From Streptomyces sp. NBC_00271 (GTDB taxonomy: Bacteria; Actinomycetota; Actinomycetes; Streptomycetales; Streptomycetaceae): DNA of 64,000 nucleotides. Under the pieces are notes generated by a model, which saw only the letters and a program-made list of their open reading frames with translations, had not been told where the DNA came from and did not search any database. Shown here one piece after another: positions 25,776-36,795 of this stretch. The position numbers and the translations under genes are program-made. Numbering within the stretch: position 1 is the stretch's first letter; every line of letters begins with the position of its first letter. The stretch lies in contig NZ_CP108070.1 of the NCBI RefSeq assembly GCF_036178845.1, forward strand, positions 10,974,001 to 11,038,000. Reading direction: 5' to 3'.

Positions 25776-26630
25776 TCAGTGCGCCGTGAGATGTTCGGAG
25801 ACCTCGACCACGTCGTCGATCTCCTCGATGGATTCGAGCAGCTCCGGGATGAGCGATCCGTCCACCTCGCCCCTCACGCTGACCACGCCGTTCTCCACGG
25901 TCACCTCGAAGGCGTCTGGATCGAGAAGGAAGTCCTGCCGGATGATCCGGGTCTCGATCTCCTCGCGGATCTTCGTGTCGTCGCGCACCAGAGCCCGTAC
26001 CAGGTCGATCCGGCTCACCACGCCCACCAGCCGGTCCTTGTGATCGACGACCGGTAGCCGCTTGAGGCGCGAACGCGCGGCCAGCCAGGCGGCGTCGGCC
26101 ACCGTCGTGCCGGGAGCGACCGTGATCGCCGGGGAGGTCATGAGGGTGGCCGCGGTCTCCCCGCGGCCCTTCTCGTACAGGCGGTGCTCCCGGAGCCGGC
26201 GAATCGGACCGGGGTGAGGGACCGCCACTTGCGCCGCCGCCTTGGCCAGCAGGTCGGACTCGGAGACCACGCCGATCACCCGGTCGTCGGCGTCGACCAC
26301 CGGCACGGCGCCGAGGTGCTCACGGGACAGTGTCCGGACGATCTCCAGGAAGGGTGTTTCGCCCGGTACGGAGACGGCCGGCACGCTCATCACCTCGCGC
26401 ACACGTGGGGTGGCGGGGGCCGACTTGTCCTCGTCGAGGAGGGGTCGCGGCTCCTTCGGGCGAGAGGGGCGAGAAGGCTGCTCGCCGGCGCGCGCCGCGG
26501 AAGCGGTGGCCACGGCGCTGAGATAGCGCAGCATCAGGTCCTGACGGTTCTCCTCGCCGGGCCTCCAGCCGAATCCGGGCACGACCTTCCGCGCCTGCCG
26601 CTCCACGGAATCACGTTCGAGTCCACTCAT
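25776..26630 (-). CDS. CBS-pair plus BON domain protein with N-terminal extension (paralogue 4)
   Basis: The 284-residue protein has an extra N-terminal region of about 75 residues (charged, MLRYLSAVATASAARAGEQP), then CBS 1 (VREVMSVPAVSVPGETPFLE to VVSESDLLAKAA). CBS 2 (TSPAITVAPGTTVADAAWLA to VVSRIDLVRALV) and a BON domain (VENGVVSVRGEVDGSLIPEL) follow. It is the most divergent of the four. A strong GGGAGG precedes the ATG. A perfect repeat at 26703 lies between this gene and the divergent ATPase operon. Confidence 0.87.
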   Translation of the reverse strand: MSGLERDSVERQARKVVPGFGWRPGEENRQDLMLRYLSAVATASAARAGEQPSRPSRPKEPRPLLDEDKSAPATPRVREVMSVPAVSVPGETPFLEIVRTLSREHLGAVPVVDADDRVIGVVSESDLLAKAAAQVAVPHPGPIRRLREHRLYEKGRGETAATLMTSPAITVAPGTTVADAAWLAARSRLKRLPVVDHKDRLVGVVSRIDLVRALVRDDTKIREEIETRIIRQDFLLDPDAFEVTVENGVVSVRGEVDGSLIPELLESIEEIDDVVEVSEHLTAH

Positions 26631-26702
26631 GGCAGCCTCCCTGCAGCGTTCGGCCGAACCGTCTACGGGACCAGTCTCATGCCGGTGGAACGGCTGAGCA
26701 CA

Positions 26703-26716
26703 GGGCCGGTCGGCCC
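26703..26716. promoter_or_regulatory. DosR-like inverted repeat GGGCC-GGTC-GGCCC between divergent operons
   Basis: Perfect repeat located 72 bases upstream of the minus-strand CBS-BON gene and 97 bases upstream of the first V-ATPase gene, so it could serve either or both. Confidence 0.6.
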
Positions 26717-26813
26717 CGGGTCGGGGACGGGCGGCCCCACTCCGCGAGCTGCGTTCCTCCCTAACGTGGACACTGGACTGGGAGCGACGCGACCGACTCG
26801 TAGGAGCACTGTT

Positions 26814-27293
26814 GTGGCGGGATTCCGGGATTTCCTGATGCGGTTCCGGCCGGTGGGTCTGCCCGGTCCGGCCGCCGCGGGAGGAGTGCCCGCCGACCGG
26901 TCGGCCGAGCTCGCCGCCGAGCTGGAGCCGCCCCTCGTACTCCTGGAGGAGACCGAGGCCGAGGCGCGGGCCGTACGGGAGCGGGCGGACGTGGAGGCGA
27001 CCCGGCGCCGTCGGGCGGCCGAACGGACTGCGAAGGACATCGTCGAACAGGCCCGAGCGCGTGCACCCGTCGTACGGGAGCAGAGCGCCGCCCTGGTGCG
27101 CGACGCCACCGAAGCCGAGGCCACGGAGCTGCTCACGGCCGCCGCGCGCGACACCGCTGCCCTGCGGCGCCGGATTGAGCTCCGCACGCCGGCACTCGTG
27201 GACCGTCTCGTGGACGCTCTGGCCAAGGAACTGACGGCCCCGGACGACGAGCGCCGGGAAGGGGGTCCGCCGCCATGGGCGCCGGCTGGGTAG
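26814..27293 (+). CDS. V/A-type ATPase peripheral-stalk subunit (H/G-like coiled coil)
   Basis: The 159-residue protein is mostly one long charged helix from about residue 40 to 135 (LEETEAEARAVRERADVEAT, RRAAERTAKDIVEQARARA). This is typical of the stalk subunit G/H (AhaH, NtpF). It is the first gene of the ATPase operon, and its stop overlaps the subunit C start by 19 bases. GTG 26814 is chosen because AGGAG lies eight bases upstream. Sequence identity alone would be weak; position gives most of the support. Confidence 0.72.
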   Translation: MAGFRDFLMRFRPVGLPGPAAAGGVPADRSAELAAELEPPLVLLEETEAEARAVRERADVEATRRRRAAERTAKDIVEQARARAPVVREQSAALVRDATEAEATELLTAAARDTAALRRRIELRTPALVDRLVDALAKELTAPDDERREGGPPPWAPAG

Positions 27294-28193
27294 CGGGCGT
27301 GACGCGGTCCAGGGCCATGCTGTCCAGGTGTCTGGGCGCCGGGGCCCAGAACGTGGCCGGCGCCGCGACACTCGACGACGCGCTGAGGTACCTCGGTGCC
27401 ACGGCGTACGGGCACGATCTCGGCTCGGAGGCCGACCTGGCCGACGCCCAGCGGGCGGTGTCAGCGACCCTTCTGTGGCATCTGCGGGTGCTCGCCGGAT
27501 GGCAGCCCCGCGCGGGCGCCACCGCCGTCCGGCACCTCGCCTCCGGATTCGAGATCGCCAACGTGGACGACCACGCACGCGCGCTGTCGGGCGCGACCCC
27601 CTCTCCGCCCGCGCGGCGCGCCTACGGACTGGGCGCGTTGGCGACCGCGTGGCCGAGGCTGTCCCGCACCGGCTCGCCGGCCGAGCTGCGCGCCGCCATG
27701 GCCGGCTCCGCGTGGGGCGACCCGGGAGGCGACTCCCCGGCCGCCGTCGCCATCGGCATACGGATCGCCGCCGCCGGGCGTACCGCGGCGGCCGTGCCGC
27801 CCGCGACGCGCTGGGCGGCCGGCCGGGCCGCCCTGCTGGTGGGCCGCGAAGTATTCCTCGCCGACCGCGCTTTGACGCTGCCGACCGCACACCGCGCCGC
27901 CCGGGTACTGGGTTCCAAGGCCGTGGGGGCGGCCTCGTTCGCCGAGTTCCTGCGGCACCTGCCGGCCGCGGCGCGCTGGGCGGTGGACGGCATCGGCACC
28001 CCCGCGGATCTGTGGCGGGCGGAGACCCGGTGGTGGTCGCGGTTGCGGCAGGACGGCCTTGAGCTGCTCCACGGCTCCGGCCTCGATTCCTCGCCGGTCG
28101 TGGGCGCTGTCGCCGTGCTCTCGGCCGACGCGTGGCGGGTACGGGCCGCTCTCGAACTGGCCGCGCGTGGCGGCGGATCGCTGGAGGTGCTCG

Positions 28194-28207
<14 letters not shown>
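27275..28207 (+). CDS. ntpC: V/A-type ATPase subunit C (central-shaft/membrane linker)
   Basis: The 310-residue, Ala-rich all-helical protein matches the V-type subunit C/d pattern. It has repeated helical units such as WHLRVLAGWQPRAGATAVRH and DLWRAETRWWSRLRQDGLEL, and the C-terminal phrase AVLSADAWRVRAALELAARG. Subunit C seats the rotor shaft on the c-ring. It overlaps the upstream stalk gene and the downstream subunit I gene by 14 bases. The sequence is divergent, so the assignment rests on both pattern and gene order. Confidence 0.75.
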
Positions 28208-30263
<2,056 letters not shown>

Positions 30264-30267
<4 letters not shown>

Positions 30268-30788
30268 GGCCCCCGGCCCACGTCGCGGACTCCGCCCTCG
30301 AACCGGTGCGGGAGCGGCTGCTGCGCTCGGCCCGCGCGGACGCGGAGGAACTGCTCGCCCGCACGGATCGGGAGACCGAAGCACTGCTGGAGGGCGCCCG
30401 GGCCCAGGCCGCCGCGATCCTCGAGGACGCCCGCCGGCAGGGCGAGGCCGACGCGGCTCAAGGCCGTGCCGCGGTGCTCACCAGGGTTCGCAGGACCCTA
30501 CGAGCCCGCGAACTCGACATCCGGCGGCAGGCCTACGAGGAGTTGTGCCGCAGCACCGCGGAACGGGTCGGGGGACTGCGGCAAAGGCCTGACTACCCGG
30601 CCATGCGCGACCGGCTGGCCCGACGTGCCCGGCAGCTCCTCGGACCGGACTGCGAGGTCGCCGAGGACCCCTCGGGAGGCATCGTGGCCCGGGCGCCGGG
30701 CCGCCGGGCCGACTGCACCCTGGATGCCCTGGCCGCCCGTGCCCTGGACCGGCTCGGCGCGGAGACGGAGACCCTGTGGGCACCGTGA
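30264..30788 (+). CDS. ntpE: V/A-type ATPase subunit E (peripheral stalk)
   Basis: The 174-residue protein has a long coiled N-terminal helix (about residues 10-90, ARADAEELLARTDRETEALL). A small globular C-terminal domain ending in GGIVARAPGRRADCTLDALA follows, the typical subunit E phrase (GG-hydrophobic-x-DNT-LDxRL) in a variant form. It pairs with the H/G-like subunit to form the outer stalk. The ATG overlaps the subunit F stop. Confidence 0.82.
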
Positions 30789-32608
30789 AGGGCGCGACCG
30801 ACGCGGTCACCGTCACTCCCGGCGGCGGCCGGGAGCGACCCTGCCGCGTCCTGCGGGTGGCCGGTCCCCTGGTCGAAATGGAGTACGCGGTCGGTACCGC
30901 CATGTACGACGTCGTCTCCCTCGGCGAAGCCGGGCTGCCCGGCGAGGTGGTGGCGATCGAAGGAGGCGTGGTCACGGTCCAGGCGTACGAGTACACGGGC
31001 GGGCTGGCCCCCGGGCACAGCGCCCGTCCCCGGGGCATGCCGCTGGCCGCCCGCCTCGGCCCCGGTCTGCTCGGCGGGATCTTCGACGGTCTGCTGCGCC
31101 CGCTGTCCGGCGGTGGCGACTGGCTTCTCCCTGGTGCCGGCGCGACCGGGGACGGAGGGCGCCGGTGGCGGTTCACTCCCCGGGTGGCCGCAGGGGAACG
31201 GGTGTCGCAGGGCGAGACCCTGGGCGAGATCCGGGGAACCGGGCCGGTGCGCCTGCGGACTCTCGTACCGCCCGGTGCCGGCGGCGTGGTGGAGCGGATC
31301 GCCCCCGAGGACGTGTTTCCCGAGGACGCGGTCGTGGCCGTCGTCGGAGGCACCGAGGTGCGGATGACCGAGGACTGGCCCATCCGCCGTCCGCGCCCGG
31401 TTCGTGAACGCCTCGGTGCGGAGCAGCCGCTGAACACCGGCCAGCGCGCGATCGACCTGCTGTTTCCCGTCGCCCGGGGCAGTACCGTCGCCGTGCCCGG
31501 TGGCTTCGGAACCGGCAAGACGCTGCTGCTGCAGCAGATCGCCAAATGGTGCGACGCCGACGTCATCGTCTACATCGGCTGCGGAGAGCGCGGCAACGAG
31601 ATGGCCGACGTCATCACCGAACTGGCCGCGCTGGAGGACCCAAGGACCGGAGGCCGACTCGCCGATCGCACGGTGACCATCGCCAACACCTCGAACATGC
31701 CGATGATGGCCCGCGAGGCGAGCATCTACACCGGCGCCACGGTCGCCGAGTACTTCCGCGACATGGGACTCGACGTCGTGGTCATCGCCGACTCGACCTC
31801 CCGCTGGGCCGAGGCACTGCGCGAGTTCGCCTCGCGCACCGGCGCGCTGCCCGCAGAAGAGGGGTATCCGGCGGGCCTGGCCTCGGCGATCGCCGCCTTC
31901 TACGAACGGGCCGGTGCGGTGACCACGCTCGGAGGCGCCCGGGGTTCGGTGACCGTGATCGGCGCGGTCTCCCCGCCCGGCGGAGACATGACCGAACCGG
32001 TCACCGCCCACACCGAACGGTTCGTACGCTGCCTGTGGACCCTCGACCGTGAACTCGCCTACGCCCGCCATTACCCGGCGGTGTCCTGGGCGGGATCCTT
32101 CTCGCGCGACGCGCAGATCCTCGCCCCGGGCCACACGGCGGCCGGCGACGCCGACTGGTCCTCCCGGCGTGCCAGGGCCGCCGGCCTGCTGGCCGAGGCC
32201 GACCGGCTGGCCGACCTCGTCGACCTGATCGGCATCACCGCGCTTCCCGACCAGGAGCGGGTCAGCGTGCTCGCCGGACGGCTGATGCGTGAGGGCGTCC
32301 TCCAACAGAGCGCGCTCTCCGCTCAGGACTCCTACTGCGGTGCGGACAAGAGCGCGGCGCTCGTCGAGGCGGTGCTCGCGGTCGTCGACCGGTGCCGAGA
32401 GCTCGTCGACGCCGGCGTGCCCGCCGCGGTCGTGGAGGAGGTGGACTTCGGACCTCTGCTGCGCGCCCGCGAGGACGCCGGACCGAACGACGCCGCGGTC
32501 GTGGCGACTCGACGGAAGACCATGCTCGCCACGCTCACCGGGCTCACCGCGCTTCACGGGACGGCGACGGACGGGGAGGAAGACGGGGTGGAGGGGGAGA
32601 GGGCGTGA
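30776..32608 (+). CDS. ntpA: V/A-type ATPase catalytic subunit A
   Basis: The 610-residue protein carries the V-type A-subunit signature: a beta-barrel start (RVLRVAGPLVEMEYAVGTAM), the non-homologous insert, and the P-loop GGFGTGKT at residues 242-249 (usual form GPFGSGKT). The catalytic Glu lies in CGERGNEM. MMAREASIYTGATVAEYFRD and VVIADSTSRWAEALREF follow. All catalytic residues appear to be present. GTG 30776 has GGAG five bases upstream; GTG 30785, overlapping the subunit E stop, is an alternative. It overlaps subunit B by GTGA. Confidence 0.95.
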   Translation: MGTVKGATDAVTVTPGGGRERPCRVLRVAGPLVEMEYAVGTAMYDVVSLGEAGLPGEVVAIEGGVVTVQAYEYTGGLAPGHSARPRGMPLAARLGPGLLGGIFDGLLRPLSGGGDWLLPGAGATGDGGRRWRFTPRVAAGERVSQGETLGEIRGTGPVRLRTLVPPGAGGVVERIAPEDVFPEDAVVAVVGGTEVRMTEDWPIRRPRPVRERLGAEQPLNTGQRAIDLLFPVARGSTVAVPGGFGTGKTLLLQQIAKWCDADVIVYIGCGERGNEMADVITELAALEDPRTGGRLADRTVTIANTSNMPMMAREASIYTGATVAEYFRDMGLDVVVIADSTSRWAEALREFASRTGALPAEEGYPAGLASAIAAFYERAGAVTTLGGARGSVTVIGAVSPPGGDMTEPVTAHTERFVRCLWTLDRELAYARHYPAVSWAGSFSRDAQILAPGHTAAGDADWSSRRARAAGLLAEADRLADLVDLIGITALPDQERVSVLAGRLMREGVLQQSALSAQDSYCGADKSAALVEAVLAVVDRCRELVDAGVPAAVVEEVDFGPLLRAREDAGPNDAAVVATRRKTMLATLTGLTALHGTATDGEEDGVEGERA

Positions 32609-33987
32609 CCGGTTGGGGCGAGGTCGAATACACGGCGATCCGCGAACTGCGCGGCCCGCTCGCCGTCGTCGACGGGGTGACCGGGGTCGGCTGGGACGAG
32701 TTCGTCCGGATCACGCTCGACTCCGGGGAGCAGCGGCACGGCCTCGTACTGGAGGTGGACCGCGGACTCGCCGTGGTGCAGGTCCTGGAGGACACCACAG
32801 GCATGGATCCGGCGCGGGTCAGGATGGCCTTCGCCGGAGGGCCGTTGCGCATCCCGGTCGGTGCCGGCTGGCTGGGCCGGGTCTGCAACGGACGTGGTGA
32901 ACCGATCGACGGTGGGCCGCCGGTCTTCGGGGCCTCCACCGCGGCGGTGGGCGGGAATCCGATCAACCCGGTGCGGCGTGAACCGCCGGCGGACCCGGTG
33001 CTCACGGGCGTCGGAGCCGTGGACGCGCTGACCACCCTCGTACGAGGCCAGAAGCTGCCGGTGTTCTCCGTCGCGGGCCTGCCGCACCTGGAGCTGGCCG
33101 CGCAGATCGCGGCCCAGTCCACGGCGGCCGGAGAGGCCTTCAGCGTCGTCTTCGCCGGAATGGGACTCACCCACGCGGACGCGTCCTTCGTCCGCGACGC
33201 CCTGGAGCAGCGGTCCGCCGCCGGAGAACTGGTCCTCCTGCTCAACACCGCCGACGACCCGGTCATCGAACGGATCCTCACCCCCAGGATCGCGCTCACG
33301 GTCGCGGAACACCTCGCCTTCGACATGGGCAGGCACGTGCTCGTGGTCATGACCGACATGACCAGCTACGCCGAGGCACTGCGCGAAGTCTCCGCGGCGC
33401 GCGGCGAGATCCCCGCCCGCCGCGCCTACCCCGGCTATCTCTACAGCGACCTCGCCTCCCTCTACGAACGCTGCGGACGCATCCGCGGCCGGCCCGGCTC
33501 CGTCACCGTCCTCCCGGTGCTCACCATGCCCGCCGGTGACATCACCCATCCGGTCTCCGACCTCACCGGCTACATCACGGAGGGGCAGATCGTGCTGTCC
33601 CGCGAGACGCACGCGCAGGGCGTCTATCCACCCGTGGACGCCCTGTCCTCGCTCTCCCGCCTGATGCGCAAGGGCGCTGGTCCCGGCCGTACCCGGCCCG
33701 ACCACCTCGATGTCGCCGCGCAGATGCTCGCCGCCCTGGCCCGTGCCCGGCAGGTACGTGAGTTCGCCGACCTGGTCGGGCAGACCGCGCTGAGCCAGGC
33801 CGACCGCCGGTACCTCGAATTCGACGAGGCCTTCCTGCGGCGCTTCGTGGACCAGCGGCGCGACGAACTGCGGACCCTCGACGAGACGTTGGAAAGCGCC
33901 TGGCGGGTGCTGCTCACCCTGCCCCGCGGTCAGCTCGCCATGCTGCCGCCCGCGCTGCTGGACGCGCACGGCGCGGAGCGGGGGTGA
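32605..33987 (+). CDS. ntpB: V/A-type ATPase regulatory subunit B
   Basis: The 460-residue protein has the subunit B pattern: EYTAIRELRGPLAVVDGVTG, GRVCNGRGEPIDGGPPV, NPVRREPPADPVLTGVGAVD, LVVMTDMTSYAEALREVSAA, and RRAYPGYLYSDLASLYERCG with SVTVLPVLTMPAGDITHPVS. It lacks a functional P-loop, as expected for the non-catalytic nucleotide-site subunit. It forms the A3B3 head with subunit A. Four-base overlaps exist with both neighbours. Confidence 0.95.
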   Translation: MTGWGEVEYTAIRELRGPLAVVDGVTGVGWDEFVRITLDSGEQRHGLVLEVDRGLAVVQVLEDTTGMDPARVRMAFAGGPLRIPVGAGWLGRVCNGRGEPIDGGPPVFGASTAAVGGNPINPVRREPPADPVLTGVGAVDALTTLVRGQKLPVFSVAGLPHLELAAQIAAQSTAAGEAFSVVFAGMGLTHADASFVRDALEQRSAAGELVLLLNTADDPVIERILTPRIALTVAEHLAFDMGRHVLVVMTDMTSYAEALREVSAARGEIPARRAYPGYLYSDLASLYERCGRIRGRPGSVTVLPVLTMPAGDITHPVSDLTGYITEGQIVLSRETHAQGVYPPVDALSSLSRLMRKGAGPGRTRPDHLDVAAQMLAALARARQVREFADLVGQTALSQADRRYLEFDEAFLRRFVDQRRDELRTLDETLESAWRVLLTLPRGQLAMLPPALLDAHGAERG

Positions 33988-34664
33988 ACGCGGTGGCCCC
34001 CATCCGTACTCCGCCCGGGCGTGCCGGCCGGCAGCATCTGCTGCACCGCCTGGCCGTCGCCGCGCGGGGAGCCGACCTGCTGGAGAAGAAGCTTCGTGTC
34101 CTGCGCACGGAACACCAGCGCCTCGTACAGGCCGAGGAGGCCTGCGCGGCCGCCTGGCGGGAGCGGCTGGGGGAGGCCGAGACCTGGTTGTCGCGCGGGC
34201 TCGTCCTGAGCGGGGAGCACGCCCTCTACGCGGCGGCGGCCGGTCTCGCTCCGGCGGACGTCACCGTCCGCTGGACCGCGTCCATGGGAGTGCGTCGCCC
34301 CTCGGGGATCTCGTGCACGGTCCCCGCACGCCCGACGAGCGCAGCCACACCGGGCAACACCGCCCTGGTCCACGCCGAGGCCGCCTACCGGCTAGCGGTA
34401 CGGGCCGCCGCCGACCACGCCTGCGCACGGGCAGCCGCGCGCATCGTCGGCGCGGAGGTGGCGAGCACGAGTCGGCGGGTCCGCGCGCTCCGGCGCCATT
34501 GGATCCCGCGCCTGCAGGAGGCACTGGCCCACGTGGACCTCGCTCTGGAGCAGAGCGAGCACGAGGACTCGGTCCGGCGGCGGTGGGCCGCTCAGGTCCT
34601 GAAGGGAATGGAACGGCCGACCGAGCGGGATGGACCGTCCGAAGACCGAAGTGCCCGGCGCTGA
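33984..34664 (+). CDS. ntpD: V/A-type ATPase subunit D (rotor shaft)
   Basis: The 226-residue, mostly helical protein has the subunit D N-terminal phrase in variant form (GRQHLLHRLAVAARGADLLE, KKLRVLRTEHQRL). The paired C-terminal helix contains AAARIVGAEVASTSRRVRAL, RRHWIPRLQEALAHVDLALE. Subunit D is the central shaft turned by the A3B3 head. It is the last gene of the nine-gene operon; no clear hairpin follows, and 83 bases separate it from the convergent nitroreductase gene. Confidence 0.88.
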   Translation: MNAVAPIRTPPGRAGRQHLLHRLAVAARGADLLEKKLRVLRTEHQRLVQAEEACAAAWRERLGEAETWLSRGLVLSGEHALYAAAAGLAPADVTVRWTASMGVRRPSGISCTVPARPTSAATPGNTALVHAEAAYRLAVRAAADHACARAAARIVGAEVASTSRRVRALRRHWIPRLQEALAHVDLALEQSEHEDSVRRRWAAQVLKGMERPTERDGPSEDRSARR

Positions 34665-34697
34665 ACGCGCGTGCCTCGTCTGGGCCATGACGTGTGC

Positions 34698-34745
34698 CTC
34701 GTCCGGGTCATGGAAGGTGTCGTGGACGTCGAGTGCCGAGCCGAC
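34698..34745 (+). pseudogene. BON-domain tail of a lost CBS-BON gene
   Basis: The translation LVRVMEGVVDVECRADLQG matches the last BON strand of the four intact paralogues (for example LVRGVEGVVDVQCALTG). There is no gene body before it. A small remnant of a fifth copy at the ATPase operon's end. Confidence 0.5.
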
Positions 34746-34747
34746 CT

Positions 34748-35752
34748 TCAGGGCTGGATGTCGAGTACCTCCGGTACCGGGCGGCGTGGTGTGCCGGGGC
34801 CCCCGGGCCCGTAGCCGAGGCGAAGAACCATCTGTACGTGGGCGGAGCCCGACAACGGGTCTCGCAGTGGCCAGCGCAGGTCCGGCCATTCCAGGGCCTG
34901 AGTGACGAACGAGCTGGACAGACCTTCGAGGTTGGCCAGCAGCAGCACGTGCTGCATGGCCTGCCCGGCACGCAGCCAGTCCTCCGGGCGGTCGCGAGAG
35001 GTGCTGAGGAGGGCGAGTTGGGGGGAGCGTTCGAATGCGGTCGCGGTGCGGCCCGCCACTGACCTGGCGCCCGCGAAATCGCGCACCGGAGCCTTGCCGC
35101 CGCGCTTACGCGGCCCGAAGGCGTACTCCGGGACCCCGTCAGCGGCCGACATCACCGATGGGGTGCCGATACGGGTCCAGGTGGCCAGGTCCTCGTCGCT
35201 GCCGCGATCGGTCCGATTGCGTGCCTCGGCCTCCTCGACGAGTTCCAGCACCTCCTGCAGATGCCATGCGGTGGCGAAGGACAGTGACGCCCCCTCCAGA
35301 TGGGCGGCGTCGCTCAGTGCCGTCCGCACGGCCTCGGGTATCTCCGTCTCCTCGAACGGGAAACGACTGCTGTGTCGCTGGTGGATCGCCGGATACAGCG
35401 CGGCGAGGTCGCTCTCGCTGCTTCCGAACCCGGTCAGTTGTACGGTCGCGAGCAGGGCGGGGTCGGCGAGGTCGGGCAGCAGCAGGGTCGCCGGGTACCA
35501 GCCCCCGTGGGCGACCGAGACCCGCAGGTTGAGCAGCGCGGCGCCGCAGCCGAGGTGGAGGGCGCGGGTGTCCGGGTCGCTGTGGGGCATGGCTCGGGCG
35601 AGATCGGCGCGCACATGGAACGTGCGGCTGCCCTCGAAGTAGCTGAACCGCCACGGCTGTGCGTTGTGCATCGACGGCGCGGCCGTGGCGTCGCGGACCA
35701 GGGTCGCCACACGCTCCGGCGAGAGTGCTCGTTGGCTCACCGGTGCCTCCAT
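34748..35752 (-). CDS. Acg-family nitroreductase-like flavoprotein (paralogue 2)
   Basis: The 334-residue protein shares its motifs with the protein at 5588: AAPSMHNAQPWRF, ARAMPHSDPDTRALHLGCGA, PEYAFGPRKRGGKAPVRDFA and VLRLGYGPGGPGTPRRPV. It is therefore a paralogue of the Rv2032/Rv3127 type. FMN binding and sequestration is the usual suggestion; no substrate is known. It starts at ATG 35752. It is 86 bases downstream of the XRE-PNPOx gene on the same strand and may be co-transcribed with it. Confidence 0.88.
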   Translation of the reverse strand: MEAPVSQRALSPERVATLVRDATAAPSMHNAQPWRFSYFEGSRTFHVRADLARAMPHSDPDTRALHLGCGAALLNLRVSVAHGGWYPATLLLPDLADPALLATVQLTGFGSSESDLAALYPAIHQRHSSRFPFEETEIPEAVRTALSDAAHLEGASLSFATAWHLQEVLELVEEAEARNRTDRGSDEDLATWTRIGTPSVMSAADGVPEYAFGPRKRGGKAPVRDFAGARSVAGRTATAFERSPQLALLSTSRDRPEDWLRAGQAMQHVLLLANLEGLSSSFVTQALEWPDLRWPLRDPLSGSAHVQMVLRLGYGPGGPGTPRRPVPEVLDIQP

Positions 35753-35838
35753 TCACAGATCGGCGAACCCTTCGGCGGGGCCCGCTCCTGGACTGTCGCG
35801 GGACGCTCGGGGCGAAACGCCCGCAGGCAGAAGCGCGG

Positions 35839-36795
35839 TCAGTGCCCGCTCCGATCGGACGGACTGATGCGACGCCCCGTGAGCTGTGTGGGCCTGATCG
35901 ACACCCACAGCTCGCGTTCGCCCCCCGCCCATGGCTTGCTGTGGGCATGATCGGCCAGCCGTCGCACCGCCTCGGGCTCGGTGACCGCCCGGGCGGGACC
36001 GACGGCCAGCACACTCCAGCCCTGGCTCATGGCCTCGTCCACATGGTCGACCTCGAAGGCGACGTCCGTTCCCACGGCTGCCGCCGGGGCCGAGTTCGGC
36101 GCGGTCCGGAAGACGATCGCGTCGTCGACGACCTCGTAGTTCACCGGAACGACCGCCGGGCCGCCGGGGGTCGACACCGCGACACGCCCCAGGCCGTGTG
36201 TGGAGAGCCGGGCGCGACACTCGTCCGGGCTGAGGTCCCGCAGCTGGGGATCGAGGAGTGCCTGGCCCCGGCCGGGCGGGAGATCGATTCCGCTCCCGCG
36301 CAGCGCCGCGACGGACGTGCCCAGCGCGGCGGCCAGCCTGATGAGACTCGCCAGGCTCGGGTCGGCCGACCGCTCTTCGAGGTAGGCCAGGTACTGCGGC
36401 GCCATTTTGGCGCGCCGGGCTGTCTCCGCCCGGGTCAGTCCCTGTCGCCGGCGTTCGGCGGCCACGCGGCGGCCGATGTCACCGGCGTGGGACGCCCCCT
36501 CCGGCGGTGGCGTGTCGGACCCGGCACCCGTCCGCTGACGGGCCTCGTCCGAGCTCGGCCGGGAACCCACGTCAGGGGAAACCGGGTCAGGGCTCCTCCC
36601 TGTCCCGTGTTCGAGGTGACGGATGTGCGCGTCGGGTCCGGGGAACACGAGCGTCACCTCGTCCGTGTCCGACCAGTGCACGTCGTAGGGAGGGGTTCCG
36701 TCCTCGTGATGGAGCCCCACGATTTCGCCGTCGCGCCTGGTGGCGCCGTTGGCCGGGCTTTCGACAACGAGTTGATCGCCGAGGTGAGCTCGCAT
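35839..36795 (-). CDS. DUF1918 - XRE helix-turn-helix - PNPOx-like fusion protein
   Basis: The 318-residue protein joins three modules. Residues about 1-60 form a DUF1918 SH3-like barrel (MRAHLGDQLVVESPANGATR, GEIVGLHHEDGTPPYDVHW). Residues about 105-170 are an XRE helix-turn-helix (RRVAAERRRQGLTRAETARR, YLAYLEERSADPSLASLIRL). Residues about 180-310 are a pyridoxamine-5-phosphate-oxidase-like flavin fold (LSTHGLGRVAVSTPGGPAVV, VPVNYEVVDDAIVFRTAPNS). A flavin- or redox-responsive regulator is a reasonable inference. A shorter relative without DUF1918 is at 43024. Confidence 0.82.
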   Translation of the reverse strand: MRAHLGDQLVVESPANGATRRDGEIVGLHHEDGTPPYDVHWSDTDEVTLVFPGPDAHIRHLEHGTGRSPDPVSPDVGSRPSSDEARQRTGAGSDTPPPEGASHAGDIGRRVAAERRRQGLTRAETARRAKMAPQYLAYLEERSADPSLASLIRLAAALGTSVAALRGSGIDLPPGRGQALLDPQLRDLSPDECRARLSTHGLGRVAVSTPGGPAVVPVNYEVVDDAIVFRTAPNSAPAAAVGTDVAFEVDHVDEAMSQGWSVLAVGPARAVTEPEAVRRLADHAHSKPWAGGERELWVSIRPTQLTGRRISPSDRSGH

